Positions 45,432 to 55,349 of a stretch of 64,000 nt of DNA are shown here, in pieces (positions within the stretch are counted from its first letter, which is position 1; each line of letters starts with the position of its first letter). This DNA comes from an uncultured Bacteroidales bacterium (lineage in GTDB: Bacteria; Bacteroidota; Bacteroidia; Bacteroidales; UBA4417), in assembly GCA_903879715.1 (NCBI GenBank), contig CAIRMR010000204.1, forward strand, positions 1 through 64,000, read 5' to 3'. The position numbers were made by a program, and so were the translations under genes. The notes under the pieces were generated by a model. That model ran no database searches and had not been told where the DNA came from. It saw only the letters and a program-made list of their open reading frames with translations.

Positions 45432-48032
45432 ATGAAAAAGCACCTGTTGCGCAATGCGCTCTTAACATTCGTTCTGATGATCACTACATTTTCCCTTCAG
45501 GCACAAACCTCAGTATTATCAATGGAACTGAATAAAGACTGGGAGTTCAGGCAAACAGGAACTACCGACTGGCTGCCTGCCACTGTGCCCGGTACGGTTC
45601 ATACCGATTTGCTCGCCAATAAGAAAATTGAAGATCCGTATTACCGGTTGAATGAACACGACCTGCAATGGATTGATAAAGTAAACTGGGAATACAGAGC
45701 AACAGTTAACCTGTCGGCTGAAATGGCAGGGAAGCAGAATATTGTAATGGAATTCCTAGGCCTGGATACGTATGCCGATGTGTATATCAATGATAGGTTG
45801 GTGCTGAGCGCGGATAATATGTTCCGTACCTGGAAAGCAGATGTAAAAAAACAGCTGAAGCAAGGAGAAAATCAGGTACGTATTTTACTCAAATCACCAA
45901 CTGTAATTGGCTTGCAGAAACAGGAAGCATTGGGTTTCGGACTTCCGGCAGGCAATGACCAATCTGTTACAGGAGGATTGGGTAATAACCTTGTAAGCAT
46001 GTACACACGCAAGGCCGGGTATCACTTTGGCTGGGACTGGGGCCCGCGCCTGGTAACTTCAGGTATCTGGCGGAAAGTACATATACAAGCCTGGGACAGT
46101 CAGAAAATTGAGAGTATTCATATCGTACAGAACTTACTTGGTGCCAAATCAGCCCTGTTAAAAGCCGAAGTGGAAATAACAGCCGACCGGGAAAGCAAAC
46201 AGGATATCAGTATTAACGTAAATAACATCCTTACCACCAGCCAGGCATTATACATTCAAAAAGGCACTCATATTTATCCTGTTGATTTTGAAATCAAAAA
46301 TCCTAAACTCTGGTGGCCCAATGGCCTCGGCGAACAGGTTCTTTACTCAATAACAGCAGTTTTGGGGGATGATCAGGCTGTTGCTGACAGTAAATCAGTA
46401 CAAACCGGCTTGCGCACCATAAAGCTTATCCGTAATCCGGATGCAGATGGCAAAGGCGAAAGTTTTTTCTTTGAAGTGAACGGAAGGCCTGTGTTTATGA
46501 AAGGCGCCAACTACATTCCGAATGATGTCTTCCTTCCAAGGGTTACACCCGAAAAATATGAGAAAGTTGTGAAAACAGCTGTTCAGAGTAATATGAATAT
46601 GCTCCGCGTTTGGGGCGGAGGAACTTATGAAGATGATCTTTTCTATGATCTTTGCGATAAATACGGCATATTAGTGTGGCAGGATTTTATGTTTGCCTGT
46701 ACCATGTACCCAGGCGATCCGGCCTTCCTGGATAATGTAAAAAACGAAGCCATTGATAACGTAAAAAGACTTCGTAATCATCCCTGTATTGCGCTCTGGT
46801 GCGGCAACAATGAAATAGAATCCATGTGGGCACAATGGGATGAAAAAGCAGGCTGGGGTTATAAACAACTTTACAACATTGAACAACGTGAAATTATATG
46901 GAATTCCTACGATGCTGTCTTTCACCATATTTTACCCGATGCCGTAAAGGATTTCGCACCGGATCAAGCCTACTGGCATTCATCTCCTTCAGCAGGATTT
47001 GAGAAACTTGCTAATCACGAAACCCGCTCCGGCGATATGCATTACTGGGGTGTCTGGCATGGGCTTCATCCGTTCAGCGACTTCCGCAAATACAAAGCCC
47101 GCTTTATGAGCGAATACGGTTTCCAGTCGTTTCCTGAATTCAAAACTGTTCAGAAATATACCCTTCCCTCTGATTACAATATAGAATCAGAAGTTATGGC
47201 TTCGCATCAGCGCTCAGGAATCGGCAACCTCCGTATAAAACAATACATGGAAGCGGATTATAAAATCCCGGCTGATTTTGAACAGTTTCTGTATATCGGT
47301 CAGGTTTTGCAGGCCGAAGGCATCAAAATGGCAATTGAATCACATCGGCAGGCTATGCCGTATTGCCAGGGTTCCCTATATTGGCAGATCAATGATTGCT
47401 GGCCGGTTGCTTCCTGGAGCAGTATGGATTATTACCAGCGCTGGAAAGCTTTGCAGTATTTTTCCCGTGATGCATTTAAAAACTCCATCATTTCAACAAT
47501 TGAAGAAAACGGAAAAATCAAAATATTTGGAATCTCGGATTTACTTACTCCTCAGAAAGGATCACTGAGTATAAAACTGATCGATTTCCAGGGAATCACA
47601 CTTTGGGAAGAAACTATTAAAACACAGTTACCTGCAAACTCTTCTGAAGTTATTTTTGAGACAGACACCACTGAATTGCTCGGCCTGGTTGGAAGAACCA
47701 GGTGCATACTGGTTGCAACTTTTGAATCCGGCAAAAATGTAATTGATACTGATTACCAATACTTTGCCAAAGTGAAGGACATTAAACTTGTTGATCCTGT
47801 TATCAGTCTCGACGTCAAAGAAACTCCGGATACATATTCAGTTACTATCCATTCTGAAAACCTGGCGAAAAATCTTTTCCTTACCAGCACCAACAGTGAA
47901 GTTCAGTTTTCAGATAATTTTATGGATATTCTTCCGGGAGAGTCTGTTACAGTAACCTGCCCGAAATCAATAGGATTTGAAGAGTTTAAAAGTGGGTTGA
48001 AATATCTGACGGTGTATGAGACGGTTAAATAA
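45432..48032 (+). CDS. GH2 beta-mannosidase
   Basis: An 866-residue exo-beta-mannosidase with a signal peptide (ends near SLQA-Q), so periplasmic. Domains in order: sugar-binding jelly roll (about 30-200, FRQTGTTDWLPATVPGTVHTDLL), Ig-like domain, (beta/alpha)8 catalytic domain (about 330-680), C-terminal beta domains. Acid/base E461 in WCGNNEIESMW and nucleophile E561 in FMSEYGFQSFPEF. The WDWGPRLVTSGIW and GANYIPNDVFLPR motifs are typical of beta-mannosidases rather than beta-galactosidases. It would remove mannose from the non-reducing end of oligosaccharides made by the GH-A enzymes. Last gene of the locus, convergent with the 48059 gene. Confidence 0.95.
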   Translation: MKKHLLRNALLTFVLMITTFSLQAQTSVLSMELNKDWEFRQTGTTDWLPATVPGTVHTDLLANKKIEDPYYRLNEHDLQWIDKVNWEYRATVNLSAEMAGKQNIVMEFLGLDTYADVYINDRLVLSADNMFRTWKADVKKQLKQGENQVRILLKSPTVIGLQKQEALGFGLPAGNDQSVTGGLGNNLVSMYTRKAGYHFGWDWGPRLVTSGIWRKVHIQAWDSQKIESIHIVQNLLGAKSALLKAEVEITADRESKQDISINVNNILTTSQALYIQKGTHIYPVDFEIKNPKLWWPNGLGEQVLYSITAVLGDDQAVADSKSVQTGLRTIKLIRNPDADGKGESFFFEVNGRPVFMKGANYIPNDVFLPRVTPEKYEKVVKTAVQSNMNMLRVWGGGTYEDDLFYDLCDKYGILVWQDFMFACTMYPGDPAFLDNVKNEAIDNVKRLRNHPCIALWCGNNEIESMWAQWDEKAGWGYKQLYNIEQREIIWNSYDAVFHHILPDAVKDFAPDQAYWHSSPSAGFEKLANHETRSGDMHYWGVWHGLHPFSDFRKYKARFMSEYGFQSFPEFKTVQKYTLPSDYNIESEVMASHQRSGIGNLRIKQYMEADYKIPADFEQFLYIGQVLQAEGIKMAIESHRQAMPYCQGSLYWQINDCWPVASWSSMDYYQRWKALQYFSRDAFKNSIISTIEENGKIKIFGISDLLTPQKGSLSIKLIDFQGITLWEETIKTQLPANSSEVIFETDTTELLGLVGRTRCILVATFESGKNVIDTDYQYFAKVKDIKLVDPVISLDVKETPDTYSVTIHSENLAKNLFLTSTNSEVQFSDNFMDILPGESVTVTCPKSIGFEEFKSGLKYLTVYETVK

Positions 48033-48058
48033 ATATTCCCCGAGTAGTTATCCACACA

Positions 48059-51000
48059 TTAAAGTTTCCCTCCCAGCACCGTCCCCTTTTTATATTTCTT
48101 CACATTCCCATCCATATCAAAAACTTCAACAAAAACAATATATCTTCCGATCAACGCTTTGGTCCTCTCGTCAGTAATACCGTCCCAGGCAAAAGCGCCT
48201 GAGGTACCACATAGTTCGTGGTTCACAAGGTTACAGATAAGGTGACCGGTTGCATCGTAAATAGTAATGCTGATATTATTCCCGGGAGCGCCGAAAGAAT
48301 AAGCTATGTTCAGATAATCGTTGTAGCCGTCATTATCGGGTGAAAAAATATCCGGCGAAAGGGTAATTTCATTTTCATCCGTTACCGTAACTCCGAATTG
48401 CGAGTTTTTATACCCTGGTGTTCCAAAACCTGCCGATTCTGCAGCTGAATGCCAGTTGGTTGCGTCATCCGAAGCCCTTTCCGGGTTTATCCTTTCGAGC
48501 GAAACTCCATCTACGCTGGTTAACAAAGGATACTGCATTGCAGCGGTGTAAGCAACCAAATCTATTACTTCTCCGCTCTTTGTGGTAATTGCAACAACGC
48601 CATCTTCATTATTCATTGATGGGAAAGATACCATATTTATAAACGCCTTTGGATCAGTGGTTTTATAGCATTTCTTAACCGCTGAACTATCCGTCGAGAG
48701 CACTAAATAATCATCGGGGAAAATCAGAAATGGATCTCCACTGATTTGGTTGTAATCGGTAATTACATTGTTTATCGTATCGTAATTTACAAGAATCAGG
48801 TCTTTCAGGTCAATCACTTTTGCGGAGCGGTTAAATATTTCCACAAAATCAACACAATCCTCAACCGGATCGAAGAGTAATTCGTTGATCACAATATCAT
48901 TTTCTTCTGCTTCCGCAGGAATGGCCAGCCGCGCTGAACTTCCGGTTAAAATCTCATTTCCTGCACAATCGGTGATGTTGCCAGTACTTGTCAGCGTATA
49001 AATTACATTGATCTGCAAAGGTGAAGACGGCGTGAGATCAACAATTTTGTAATCGGGATTATGCGCCACAACAGTGACCGGATTCCCAATTCCGTCGCTG
49101 ATCGTATAATTTGCCGGATTTAAAAGATTTGCGCTATCGCACGATTCGGTAAACCAAACCGTCATGTGCATCGGATCGTGAACACCAACCCGGCTGATTT
49201 CCGGAGCCAAAAGATCAGGATTTGAAGCTTTTACCGAATTAACCGTTCCGGGAGTTCCTCCATCCGAATTACTGCAAACCGTCCAGTTTGCAGCTTCACC
49301 GCAGGGATTCAACGGATCAATAAGCTCCAGCGACCAGCCTCCGTCCTTTTTGTAACTACCTTTATACCAGCCATCTGAATAAGATACTGAATGGATCACA
49401 TTCCCGTCAAAATCCTTTAGCGTAATCGTTCCACTTAAATTAGTAACCGCAAAACTACTGAAATCGATCACATCACCGAAAGGCTGCAGCAACGGTTTTG
49501 AACCATCGTCACAAAGAATTACATATTCTCCGGCAGGTAAAGTATAATTCGGAAGTGGCTTGGCTGTTGTTCCCAGCCACAGAGTCAGATATTTCAGTTC
49601 AAGCGGGAAATTGCTCCGGTTGTAAAGTTCAACATATTCAGATTCAGGCAGATTCACCGTCGGTGAAGGGTCAGCCATTATTTCATTTATAAGCACATCA
49701 AATGTTTTAGCCTGATGCCAGCTAAAGGGCGATTGAGTTGTATCAATTACATTTCCGGCCATGTCCTTCACATTTACAATATCAAGTGAATACACAACAT
49801 CAGGAGTAAATCGCTGCGCGTAAACCAGATGCACCATCCTTTGATCAAAAAGATCAATGGCAGCCGAAACAGGGATAAGGGAACCTGGCATGGTCGAATA
49901 ATTGCTCACCCTGGTAGAACTGGCGGCTTCAACCGGCTCAGTGAAAGTTATTGAAACCTTGTTCAATGTTTCGAGCGAAACCGAAACAACCTCGGGAGAG
50001 ATAGTATCAGGGAAAGGAATCCCAAAATGCATTGAATTTTCAGTTAAAAACGCATTCCCAGCACAATCGGTGAGATTATTCGTACTTGTCAGCGTATAAT
50101 CAACACCGACAACCAGCGGTGCAGACAATGTAAGATCAGCTATTTTGTATTCGGGGCTGTGTACCCAGACATCGGCCGGATTTCCTATTCCGTTATCTAT
50201 GATATAATTTGACTTATTCAAAACAGCTGCGCTGTCGCATGATTCGGTAAACCAAATTGTTATATGTGTAGGGTCAATAACTTTCACCTGGCTGAGAGCG
50301 GGCGAAACCAAATCCGGATTTGAGGCATGTACCGAATTCACTTTGCCGGGAGTTCCACCATCGGCATTACTGCATGCCGCCCAGTTGGCGGATTCGCCAC
50401 ACGGATTCATGGGATCAATCAGTTCGAGCGACCAGCCGCCGTCTTTTTTATAACTATCCAGAAACCAACCGTCAGTATATGAAATGGCATGAATCACATT
50501 TCCATTAAAATCCTTAAGCGTAATTGTTCCGGAAACATTGGTTACAGAAAAAGTACTGAAATCAATGACAGGTCCCAAAAGTGAGAAGAATGGTTTTGCC
50601 CCGTCATCACAAAGAATTAGATATTCACCCGCTGCCAGAGTGTATTGTGGAAGTGTCTTTTTAGTGCTGCCCAGCAACAACGTCCAGCCTTTCATATCCA
50701 CAGGGAAGGAACTGCGATTATAGAGTTCAACATATTCAGCTTCCGGCAAATTCACCGGAGGCGTAGGATCAGACATAATTTCATTAATCAGCACATCATA
50801 GGATTTTGCCTGGTGCCAGCTGAATGAAGAATGAGTTGTATCCATTGCATTTCCGGCAAGGTCTTTCACATTTATAATATCAAGCGAATAAACAATATCT
50901 GGTGTAAAATACTGTGTATAAGTAAGATGAATTATTTTAGAATCAGCAGGATCCGGCATAGCAGTTGTTGGCACATATAAACCAGGTGAAGTTGAATAGT

Positions 51001-52855
51001 TATTCACCATGGTAGCACTTGCGGATTCGACTGGTTCAGTGAATGTTACTGACAGTTTGTTTGTTGCTTCGAGAGAAACCGAGATTACTGATGGCGGTGT
51101 GGTATCGGGAATCGGAAGCGCAAACTCCGCTGAATTCCCAGACTGAATAACATTTCCGGCACAATCGGTGATAGTGTTCGTAGTTGTGATAGTGTAATTC
51201 ACGCCAACCACCAGGGGCGAAGCCAATGTAAGATCAGCGCTATTGTAATCAGGGCTGTATGCCCAAATAGCGGTTGGATTTCCTATTCCGTTATCGATGC
51301 TATAATTTGTCTTGTTCAAAACTGTTGAGCTGTCGCATGATTCACTAAACAAAACCGTTATATGTGTTGGATCGGCTATCACAACACTACTGACAGAGGG
51401 GGGAACCAGATCGGGATTTGAGGCATGTACCGAATTCACTTTGCCGGGAGTTCCCCCATCGGCATTACTGCATGCCGCCCAGTTGGCGGACTCGCCGCAG
51501 GGATTTAGCGGATCAATCAGTTCGAGCGACCAGCCACCGTCTTTTTTATAACTGCCCTGGAACCAGCTTTCGGCATACGAGGCTGTGTGAATCACATTCC
51601 CGTCAAAATCCTTCAGCGTAACGATTCCACTTCCATTGGTTACTGAAAAACTGCTGAAATCAATCACAGCTCCATAAGGTGCAAGTGAAGGTTTTGATCC
51701 GTCATCACAAAGAATAACGTAACCTCCTGCCGGAAGGGTGTATTGGGGCAGCACTTTTTCGGTTGTACCAAGCCATAATGACCAGTTTTGCAGTTCAACC
51801 GGGAAAGCGCTTCGGTTATATAATTCAACATATTCAGTTTCAGGCAGGTTAACCGGCGGCGTGGGATCGGCCATAATTTCGCTGACCAGAATATCATAGG
51901 TTTTAGCCTGGTGCCAGCTAAATGGTGTTTGGCTTGCTGTCATTACATTTCCGGCAAGGTCCTTAACATTTTTAACATCAAGCGAATAAACAATGTCGGG
52001 TGTAAAACGCTGAGCGTACGAAAGATGAATAATTGACGGGTCGAGGAAATCTTGCGTTGCCGATTGAGGAACCAACGATCCGGGTGTTGTTGAGAAATTG
52101 TTGACATTAGTAGAGCTTGAAGCTTCAACCGGTTCATTGAAAATTACAGATAAATTGTTCAGTGTTTCCAATGAAACAGAAACCACTTCAGGTGGCAGAT
52201 TATCAACAATTACAGGTCCCGCATAAAAATCGTCATAGTAAAATCTTGTGCCGTTGCTGCTGGTAAACTTGCTGTAAACTCCCAGGCATGAACCGTTTGT
52301 AAAGGTATTGTCGGCACCGGAAGCCTGTATTTTATAATTTGTACCTCCAAGTTCATCGGCATACACCGTCCACGAGCCTCCTGCAGCCCGGACTACCTTT
52401 ATCCGGATGGTGAAAGCAGCGGCCAGAAGCCCGTCAGTTCCCCGGCAAATAACAGTATGTATATTTCCCGATTGCTGAACAAGTTCGATGGCATCGTTTG
52501 ACCCGGTTTCGCCAAATTTAAGATAATAGCCGTTGAGCGGTCCTTTCAGATCGGCCTGATCCGAAGTTAAATAAAAGCGGGCGAGGTTGTTATCCGATGG
52601 CGCAAAAGCTAATTTTATCCAAAAATGCCATTCCATGTCCGGTGTCATGCTATTGGCTGCTGACAAGGCGGCTGTTTCTGAAATTGTTGAATTAAGCTGA
52701 AGTTGTGACGCTGTATTCACTTTGTATAAAGCTACATCGCCGGTCCAGGTTGGATTTGAAGTAAAATTGCCATCGGTGAAACTATCAGCAAACTGTGCTC
52801 TGGCGAAGCCCTGGAATAGAATAACACTGATAATAAATAGCAGAATCTTTCGCAT
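48059..52855 (-). CDS. giant lamin-tail-domain surface protein with three 366-residue repeats
   Basis: About 1598 residues. Signal peptide MRKILLFIISVILFQGFARA, then a laminin G/LTD-like N-terminal sandwich (about 25-200). Three near-identical modules follow, each with an SbsA-like Ig domain (VVSVSLETLN... FTEPVEA), a lamin-tail domain (NEIMADPTPPVNLPE-EYVELYNRS, ILCDDGSKP) and a second Ig-like part (CDSAAVLNKSNY... TDCAGN). A fourth LTD lies near 1330-1490. It ends in a T9SS-type C-terminal domain (SPDIFSPDNDGYNDYLNI, WDGI, GRYIVFVEVFD). Probably a large surface or adhesive protein; no enzyme motif. An in-frame ATG at 52873 adds six residues. Confidence 0.9.
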   Translation of the reverse strand: MRKILLFIISVILFQGFARAQFADSFTDGNFTSNPTWTGDVALYKVNTASQLQLNSTISETAALSAANSMTPDMEWHFWIKLAFAPSDNNLARFYLTSDQADLKGPLNGYYLKFGETGSNDAIELVQQSGNIHTVICRGTDGLLAAAFTIRIKVVRAAGGSWTVYADELGGTNYKIQASGADNTFTNGSCLGVYSKFTSSNGTRFYYDDFYAGPVIVDNLPPEVVSVSLETLNNLSVIFNEPVEASSSTNVNNFSTTPGSLVPQSATQDFLDPSIIHLSYAQRFTPDIVYSLDVKNVKDLAGNVMTASQTPFSWHQAKTYDILVSEIMADPTPPVNLPETEYVELYNRSAFPVELQNWSLWLGTTEKVLPQYTLPAGGYVILCDDGSKPSLAPYGAVIDFSSFSVTNGSGIVTLKDFDGNVIHTASYAESWFQGSYKKDGGWSLELIDPLNPCGESANWAACSNADGGTPGKVNSVHASNPDLVPPSVSSVVIADPTHITVLFSESCDSSTVLNKTNYSIDNGIGNPTAIWAYSPDYNSADLTLASPLVVGVNYTITTTNTITDCAGNVIQSGNSAEFALPIPDTTPPSVISVSLEATNKLSVTFTEPVESASATMVNNYSTSPGLYVPTTAMPDPADSKIIHLTYTQYFTPDIVYSLDIINVKDLAGNAMDTTHSSFSWHQAKSYDVLINEIMSDPTPPVNLPEAEYVELYNRSSFPVDMKGWTLLLGSTKKTLPQYTLAAGEYLILCDDGAKPFFSLLGPVIDFSTFSVTNVSGTITLKDFNGNVIHAISYTDGWFLDSYKKDGGWSLELIDPMNPCGESANWAACSNADGGTPGKVNSVHASNPDLVSPALSQVKVIDPTHITIWFTESCDSAAVLNKSNYIIDNGIGNPADVWVHSPEYKIADLTLSAPLVVGVDYTLTSTNNLTDCAGNAFLTENSMHFGIPFPDTISPEVVSVSLETLNKVSITFTEPVEAASSTRVSNYSTMPGSLIPVSAAIDLFDQRMVHLVYAQRFTPDVVYSLDIVNVKDMAGNVIDTTQSPFSWHQAKTFDVLINEIMADPSPTVNLPESEYVELYNRSNFPLELKYLTLWLGTTAKPLPNYTLPAGEYVILCDDGSKPLLQPFGDVIDFSSFAVTNLSGTITLKDFDGNVIHSVSYSDGWYKGSYKKDGGWSLELIDPLNPCGEAANWTVCSNSDGGTPGTVNSVKASNPDLLAPEISRVGVHDPMHMTVWFTESCDSANLLNPANYTISDGIGNPVTVVAHNPDYKIVDLTPSSPLQINVIYTLTSTGNITDCAGNEILTGSSARLAIPAEAEENDIVINELLFDPVEDCVDFVEIFNRSAKVIDLKDLILVNYDTINNVITDYNQISGDPFLIFPDDYLVLSTDSSAVKKCYKTTDPKAFINMVSFPSMNNEDGVVAITTKSGEVIDLVAYTAAMQYPLLTSVDGVSLERINPERASDDATNWHSAAESAGFGTPGYKNSQFGVTVTDENEITLSPDIFSPDNDGYNDYLNIAYSFGAPGNNISITIYDATGHLICNLVNHELCGTSGAFAWDGITDERTKALIGRYIVFVEVFDMDGNVKKYKKGTVLGGKL
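49224..51420 (-). repeat. 1098-bp tandem repeats inside the lamin-tail-domain gene
   Basis: The same DNA word (start of the CATGTACCGAATTCAC-type block) lies at 49224, 50322 and 51420, exactly 1098 bp apart, and so does the corresponding protein block CGESANWAACSNADGGTPG. Some segments, such as the block around 50320-50430 and 51418-51530, are nearly identical in DNA, which points to recent duplication or gene conversion. The marked span shows repeat anchor points, not module limits. Confidence 0.85.
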
Positions 52856-52892
52856 ATTACTATTGATTGACATTCAATTAACGTAAATGTAG

Positions 52893-52900
52893 TATTTTTG
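52893..52900 (+). promoter_or_regulatory. Bacteroidetes -7 box TATTTTTG for asd
   Basis: TATTTTTG fits TAnnTTTG, and a TTG about 24 bp upstream could serve as the -33 element. Predicted leader to the asd ATG at 53024 is about 115 bases. It lies 20-40 bp upstream of the divergent 52855 gene. Confidence 0.4.
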
Positions 52901-53023
52901 CAGTTCTGAAATAAATTCTTTGGTAAAGATATGAAATCGCAATTATTTAGCAAAAAGCAATTTCGGTCATTTTAAAAATTCAAGACAATTTCAGTTAAAA
53001 ACAACAACTAATCAAGATATATT

Positions 53024-54031
53024 ATGAAAATTGCAATTGTTGGTGCCACCGGCCTGGTAGGAAGCGTTATGCTTAAAGTTCTGGAAGAAGCGCGCTATAT
53101 TCCTTTCGACAAAATTTCCGAGATCATACCTGTTGCATCCGAAAAATCAGTGGGCAAAGATCTATTTTTCAATAATATGCCCCGTAAAATCGTGAGTGTA
53201 ACTGATGCAATCGCCATGAAACCTGATATAGCAATATTTTCAGCCGGGGCATCAATTTCTTTGCAATATGCTCCGCTGTTTGCCGCCGCCGGAACCTTTG
53301 TGATCGATAACAGCTCTGCCTGGCGCATGGACGAAAACATTCCTTTGGTTGTTCCCGAAATAAATGCTTCCCTGCTGAATAGCAAAACTAAAATTATCGC
53401 AAACCCGAATTGCAGTACAATTCAGCTGGTACTTGCCTTATCGCAACTGCATCAGCATCTGAAAATCAAACGTCTCGTTGTTTCAACCTATCAGTCAGTT
53501 TCAGGGACCGGTCAGAAAGCCATGGAGCAACTGATGAACGAACGTGCCGGAACACGCACCAACATGGTTTATCCTCATCCGATTGACCTCAATCTATTCC
53601 CTCACGGCGGCACTTTCGAAGCCAACGGGTATACAACCGAAGAAACGAAGCTGCTTAATGAAACAAGGAAAATTCTGGGTGATAATTCCATACGAGTTAC
53701 AGCTACAGTTGTTCGTGTTCCTGTAACCGGTGGCCATTCGGAATCGGTAAATATTGAGTTTGAGAAAGAATTCGAGATGCAATGGATTAATAAACTTTTG
53801 TCATCAACCAAAGGTGTTGTGGTACAGGATGATCCTGAAAAATCCATTTATCCTATGCCTAAATATGCCGAAGGCCGCGATGAGGTTTTTGTAGGCCGTA
53901 TCCGCCGCGACGAATCACAGCCTAACACCATCAATATCTGGGTGGTAGCAGATAACCTCCGCAAAGGTGCCGCCACCAATGCTGTTCAGATTGCCGCGTA
54001 CCTGATGAATAACGAGCTGGTGAAATCGTAA
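53024..54031 (+). CDS. asd: aspartate-semialdehyde dehydrogenase
   Basis: A 335-residue NADPH-dependent enzyme that reduces aspartyl phosphate to aspartate semialdehyde in lysine/threonine/methionine synthesis. Nucleotide-binding motif VGATGLVGSVMLKVLEE at the N-terminus; active-site Cys130 in NPNCSTIQ; the catalytic His is in TGGHSESVNIEF; the family end region is GRIRRDESQPNTINIWVVADNLRKGAATNAVQIA (landmarks only). Full length. It diverges from the large surface protein and is not in an amino-acid operon. Confidence 0.97.
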   Translation: MKIAIVGATGLVGSVMLKVLEEARYIPFDKISEIIPVASEKSVGKDLFFNNMPRKIVSVTDAIAMKPDIAIFSAGASISLQYAPLFAAAGTFVIDNSSAWRMDENIPLVVPEINASLLNSKTKIIANPNCSTIQLVLALSQLHQHLKIKRLVVSTYQSVSGTGQKAMEQLMNERAGTRTNMVYPHPIDLNLFPHGGTFEANGYTTEETKLLNETRKILGDNSIRVTATVVRVPVTGGHSESVNIEFEKEFEMQWINKLLSSTKGVVVQDDPEKSIYPMPKYAEGRDEVFVGRIRRDESQPNTINIWVVADNLRKGAATNAVQIAAYLMNNELVKS

Positions 54032-54074
54032 GGTTGGACCGGATTATTCTCAGAACGAGTTATATTCTTACTTT

Positions 54075-54250
54075 TTGAAATTCCAAGTCCCAAAATCCAC
54101 ATTTCAAGTCCCAAACTCCAAATTCCAAGGCCCAAATTCCAAAATAAAAAGTCTAAATCTCAAGAAAAAAAATAACGTGAATCTCAATTTCAAGGTTGGA
54201 ATTTCTAACCTTGGAATTTGAAGCTTGGAATTTGAAGCCTGGAATTTATA
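54075..54250. repeat. degenerate word-like intergenic repeat (AATTCCAAGTCCCAAA family)
   Basis: About 175 bp made of variants of CCAAGTCCCAAA, CAAATTCCAA and, in the second half, their reverse complements (TTGGAATTTGAAGC-TTGGAATTTG). The two halves can pair imperfectly. There are no regular spacers, so it is not a CRISPR. It lies between asd and ribF. Confidence 0.65.
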
Positions 54251-54287
54251 CAGTTGTATCTCGCCCCACTTTAACTTACTCTCCACA

Positions 54288-55217
54288 ATGCGAATCTACC
54301 GTCAGATATCTGAATTTAAATCCCACTGTAACCCGGTGGCAACGGTAGGTGTATTTGATGGTGTTCATCGCGGCCACCTGGAAATAATCAGCCGCTTACT
54401 GGCAGTTGCAAAAGAAAAGAAATGCGAGTCTGTTATAATCACTTTTGATCCACATCCTAAGTTAGTGCTGCCGCATAATGCTGAAGTACGCCTGCTGCAA
54501 ACACTGGATGAAAAACTTAAGCGTTTCGAATTAGCCGGTGTCGATGTTGTACTGGTAATACCTTTCGACCTTGCATTTGCAAAAATCACTCCCCACGATT
54601 TTATTAAAAACGTCCTGGTTGACCAGATAAAGGTGAGTCATGTAATCACAGGTTATGATCATTTTTTTGGTCAGAACAGGCAGGGTGATTTTGATATGCT
54701 TAGCAAAATGGGCAGGGAATCTGGTTTTACCGTGGATGAATTGCCGATGGTGCTGGTTGCTGAACATACGGTTAGCTCTTCAATAGTACGGCGGGCATTG
54801 CTCGACGGGGATGTAAAACTTGCGGCAACAATGCTTGGCTATGCGTATGAAATGACCGGGCTTGTAGTTGCCGGAAATAAAATCGGACGGAACATAGGCT
54901 ATCCAACAGCAAATCTGAAGCTTACATACAAGCACAAACTGGTTCCGGGCCAGGGAGTATATGCTACACTGGTTAAAATTAATGATTCCGTTTTTAAAGC
55001 AATGACCAATATTGGTTACCGGCCCACTATCGATGCCGATCGCCTGACTATAGAAGCCAATATTTTTGATTTTAACCAGGATTTATATGAGAAGGAAATA
55101 ACGCTTACGTTTATCGAACGGATTCGTGATGAGAAAAGATTCGCAAGTTTAGGGGATCTTCAGTTTCAGCTGGCAAGCGATAAAATTACTGCAGGAAAGA
55201 TATTGGAAGACTTTTAG
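54288..55217 (+). CDS. ribF: bifunctional riboflavin kinase/FAD synthetase
   Basis: A 309-residue cytoplasmic enzyme that makes FMN from riboflavin and then FAD. N-terminal FAD synthetase domain (about 1-170): nucleotidyltransferase motif GVFDGVHRGH (about 22-31) and SSSIVRRALLDGDV (ISSTxIR-like). C-terminal flavokinase domain (about 180-305) with GRNIGYPTANL (the GxxxGxPTAN metal/ATP motif) and GYRPTI. ATG at 54288 gives the family N-terminus (MRIYRQISEF); the longer frame starts inside the repeat. Confidence 0.95.
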   Translation: MRIYRQISEFKSHCNPVATVGVFDGVHRGHLEIISRLLAVAKEKKCESVIITFDPHPKLVLPHNAEVRLLQTLDEKLKRFELAGVDVVLVIPFDLAFAKITPHDFIKNVLVDQIKVSHVITGYDHFFGQNRQGDFDMLSKMGRESGFTVDELPMVLVAEHTVSSSIVRRALLDGDVKLAATMLGYAYEMTGLVVAGNKIGRNIGYPTANLKLTYKHKLVPGQGVYATLVKINDSVFKAMTNIGYRPTIDADRLTIEANIFDFNQDLYEKEITLTFIERIRDEKRFASLGDLQFQLASDKITAGKILEDF

Positions 55218-55281
55218 TCAATTTTTAAATGTCGGTAAAAAGTAGACTTTTTCAATTTTATAACAGTACTAGGTAACAATG

Positions 55282-55319
55282 CTCTTTCTCCCCTCGCCTT
55301 GTCGCCCTTCGCCCCTTCT
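55282..55319 (-). repeat. GGGCGA-type intergenic repeat, minus orientation
   Basis: CTCGCC/TCGCCC/TTCGCCCC words between the convergent ribF and 55350 genes, of the same family as 6460-6497 and 15291-15320. Confidence 0.5.
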
Positions 55320-55349
55320 GTTTGTAGAAATCCAAAATTAAACGGTTAC

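Noticed and set aside
54075..54250. Possible CRISPR array
   Set aside because: Units are degenerate, contiguous and partly inverted; there are no uniform spacers and no cas genes.
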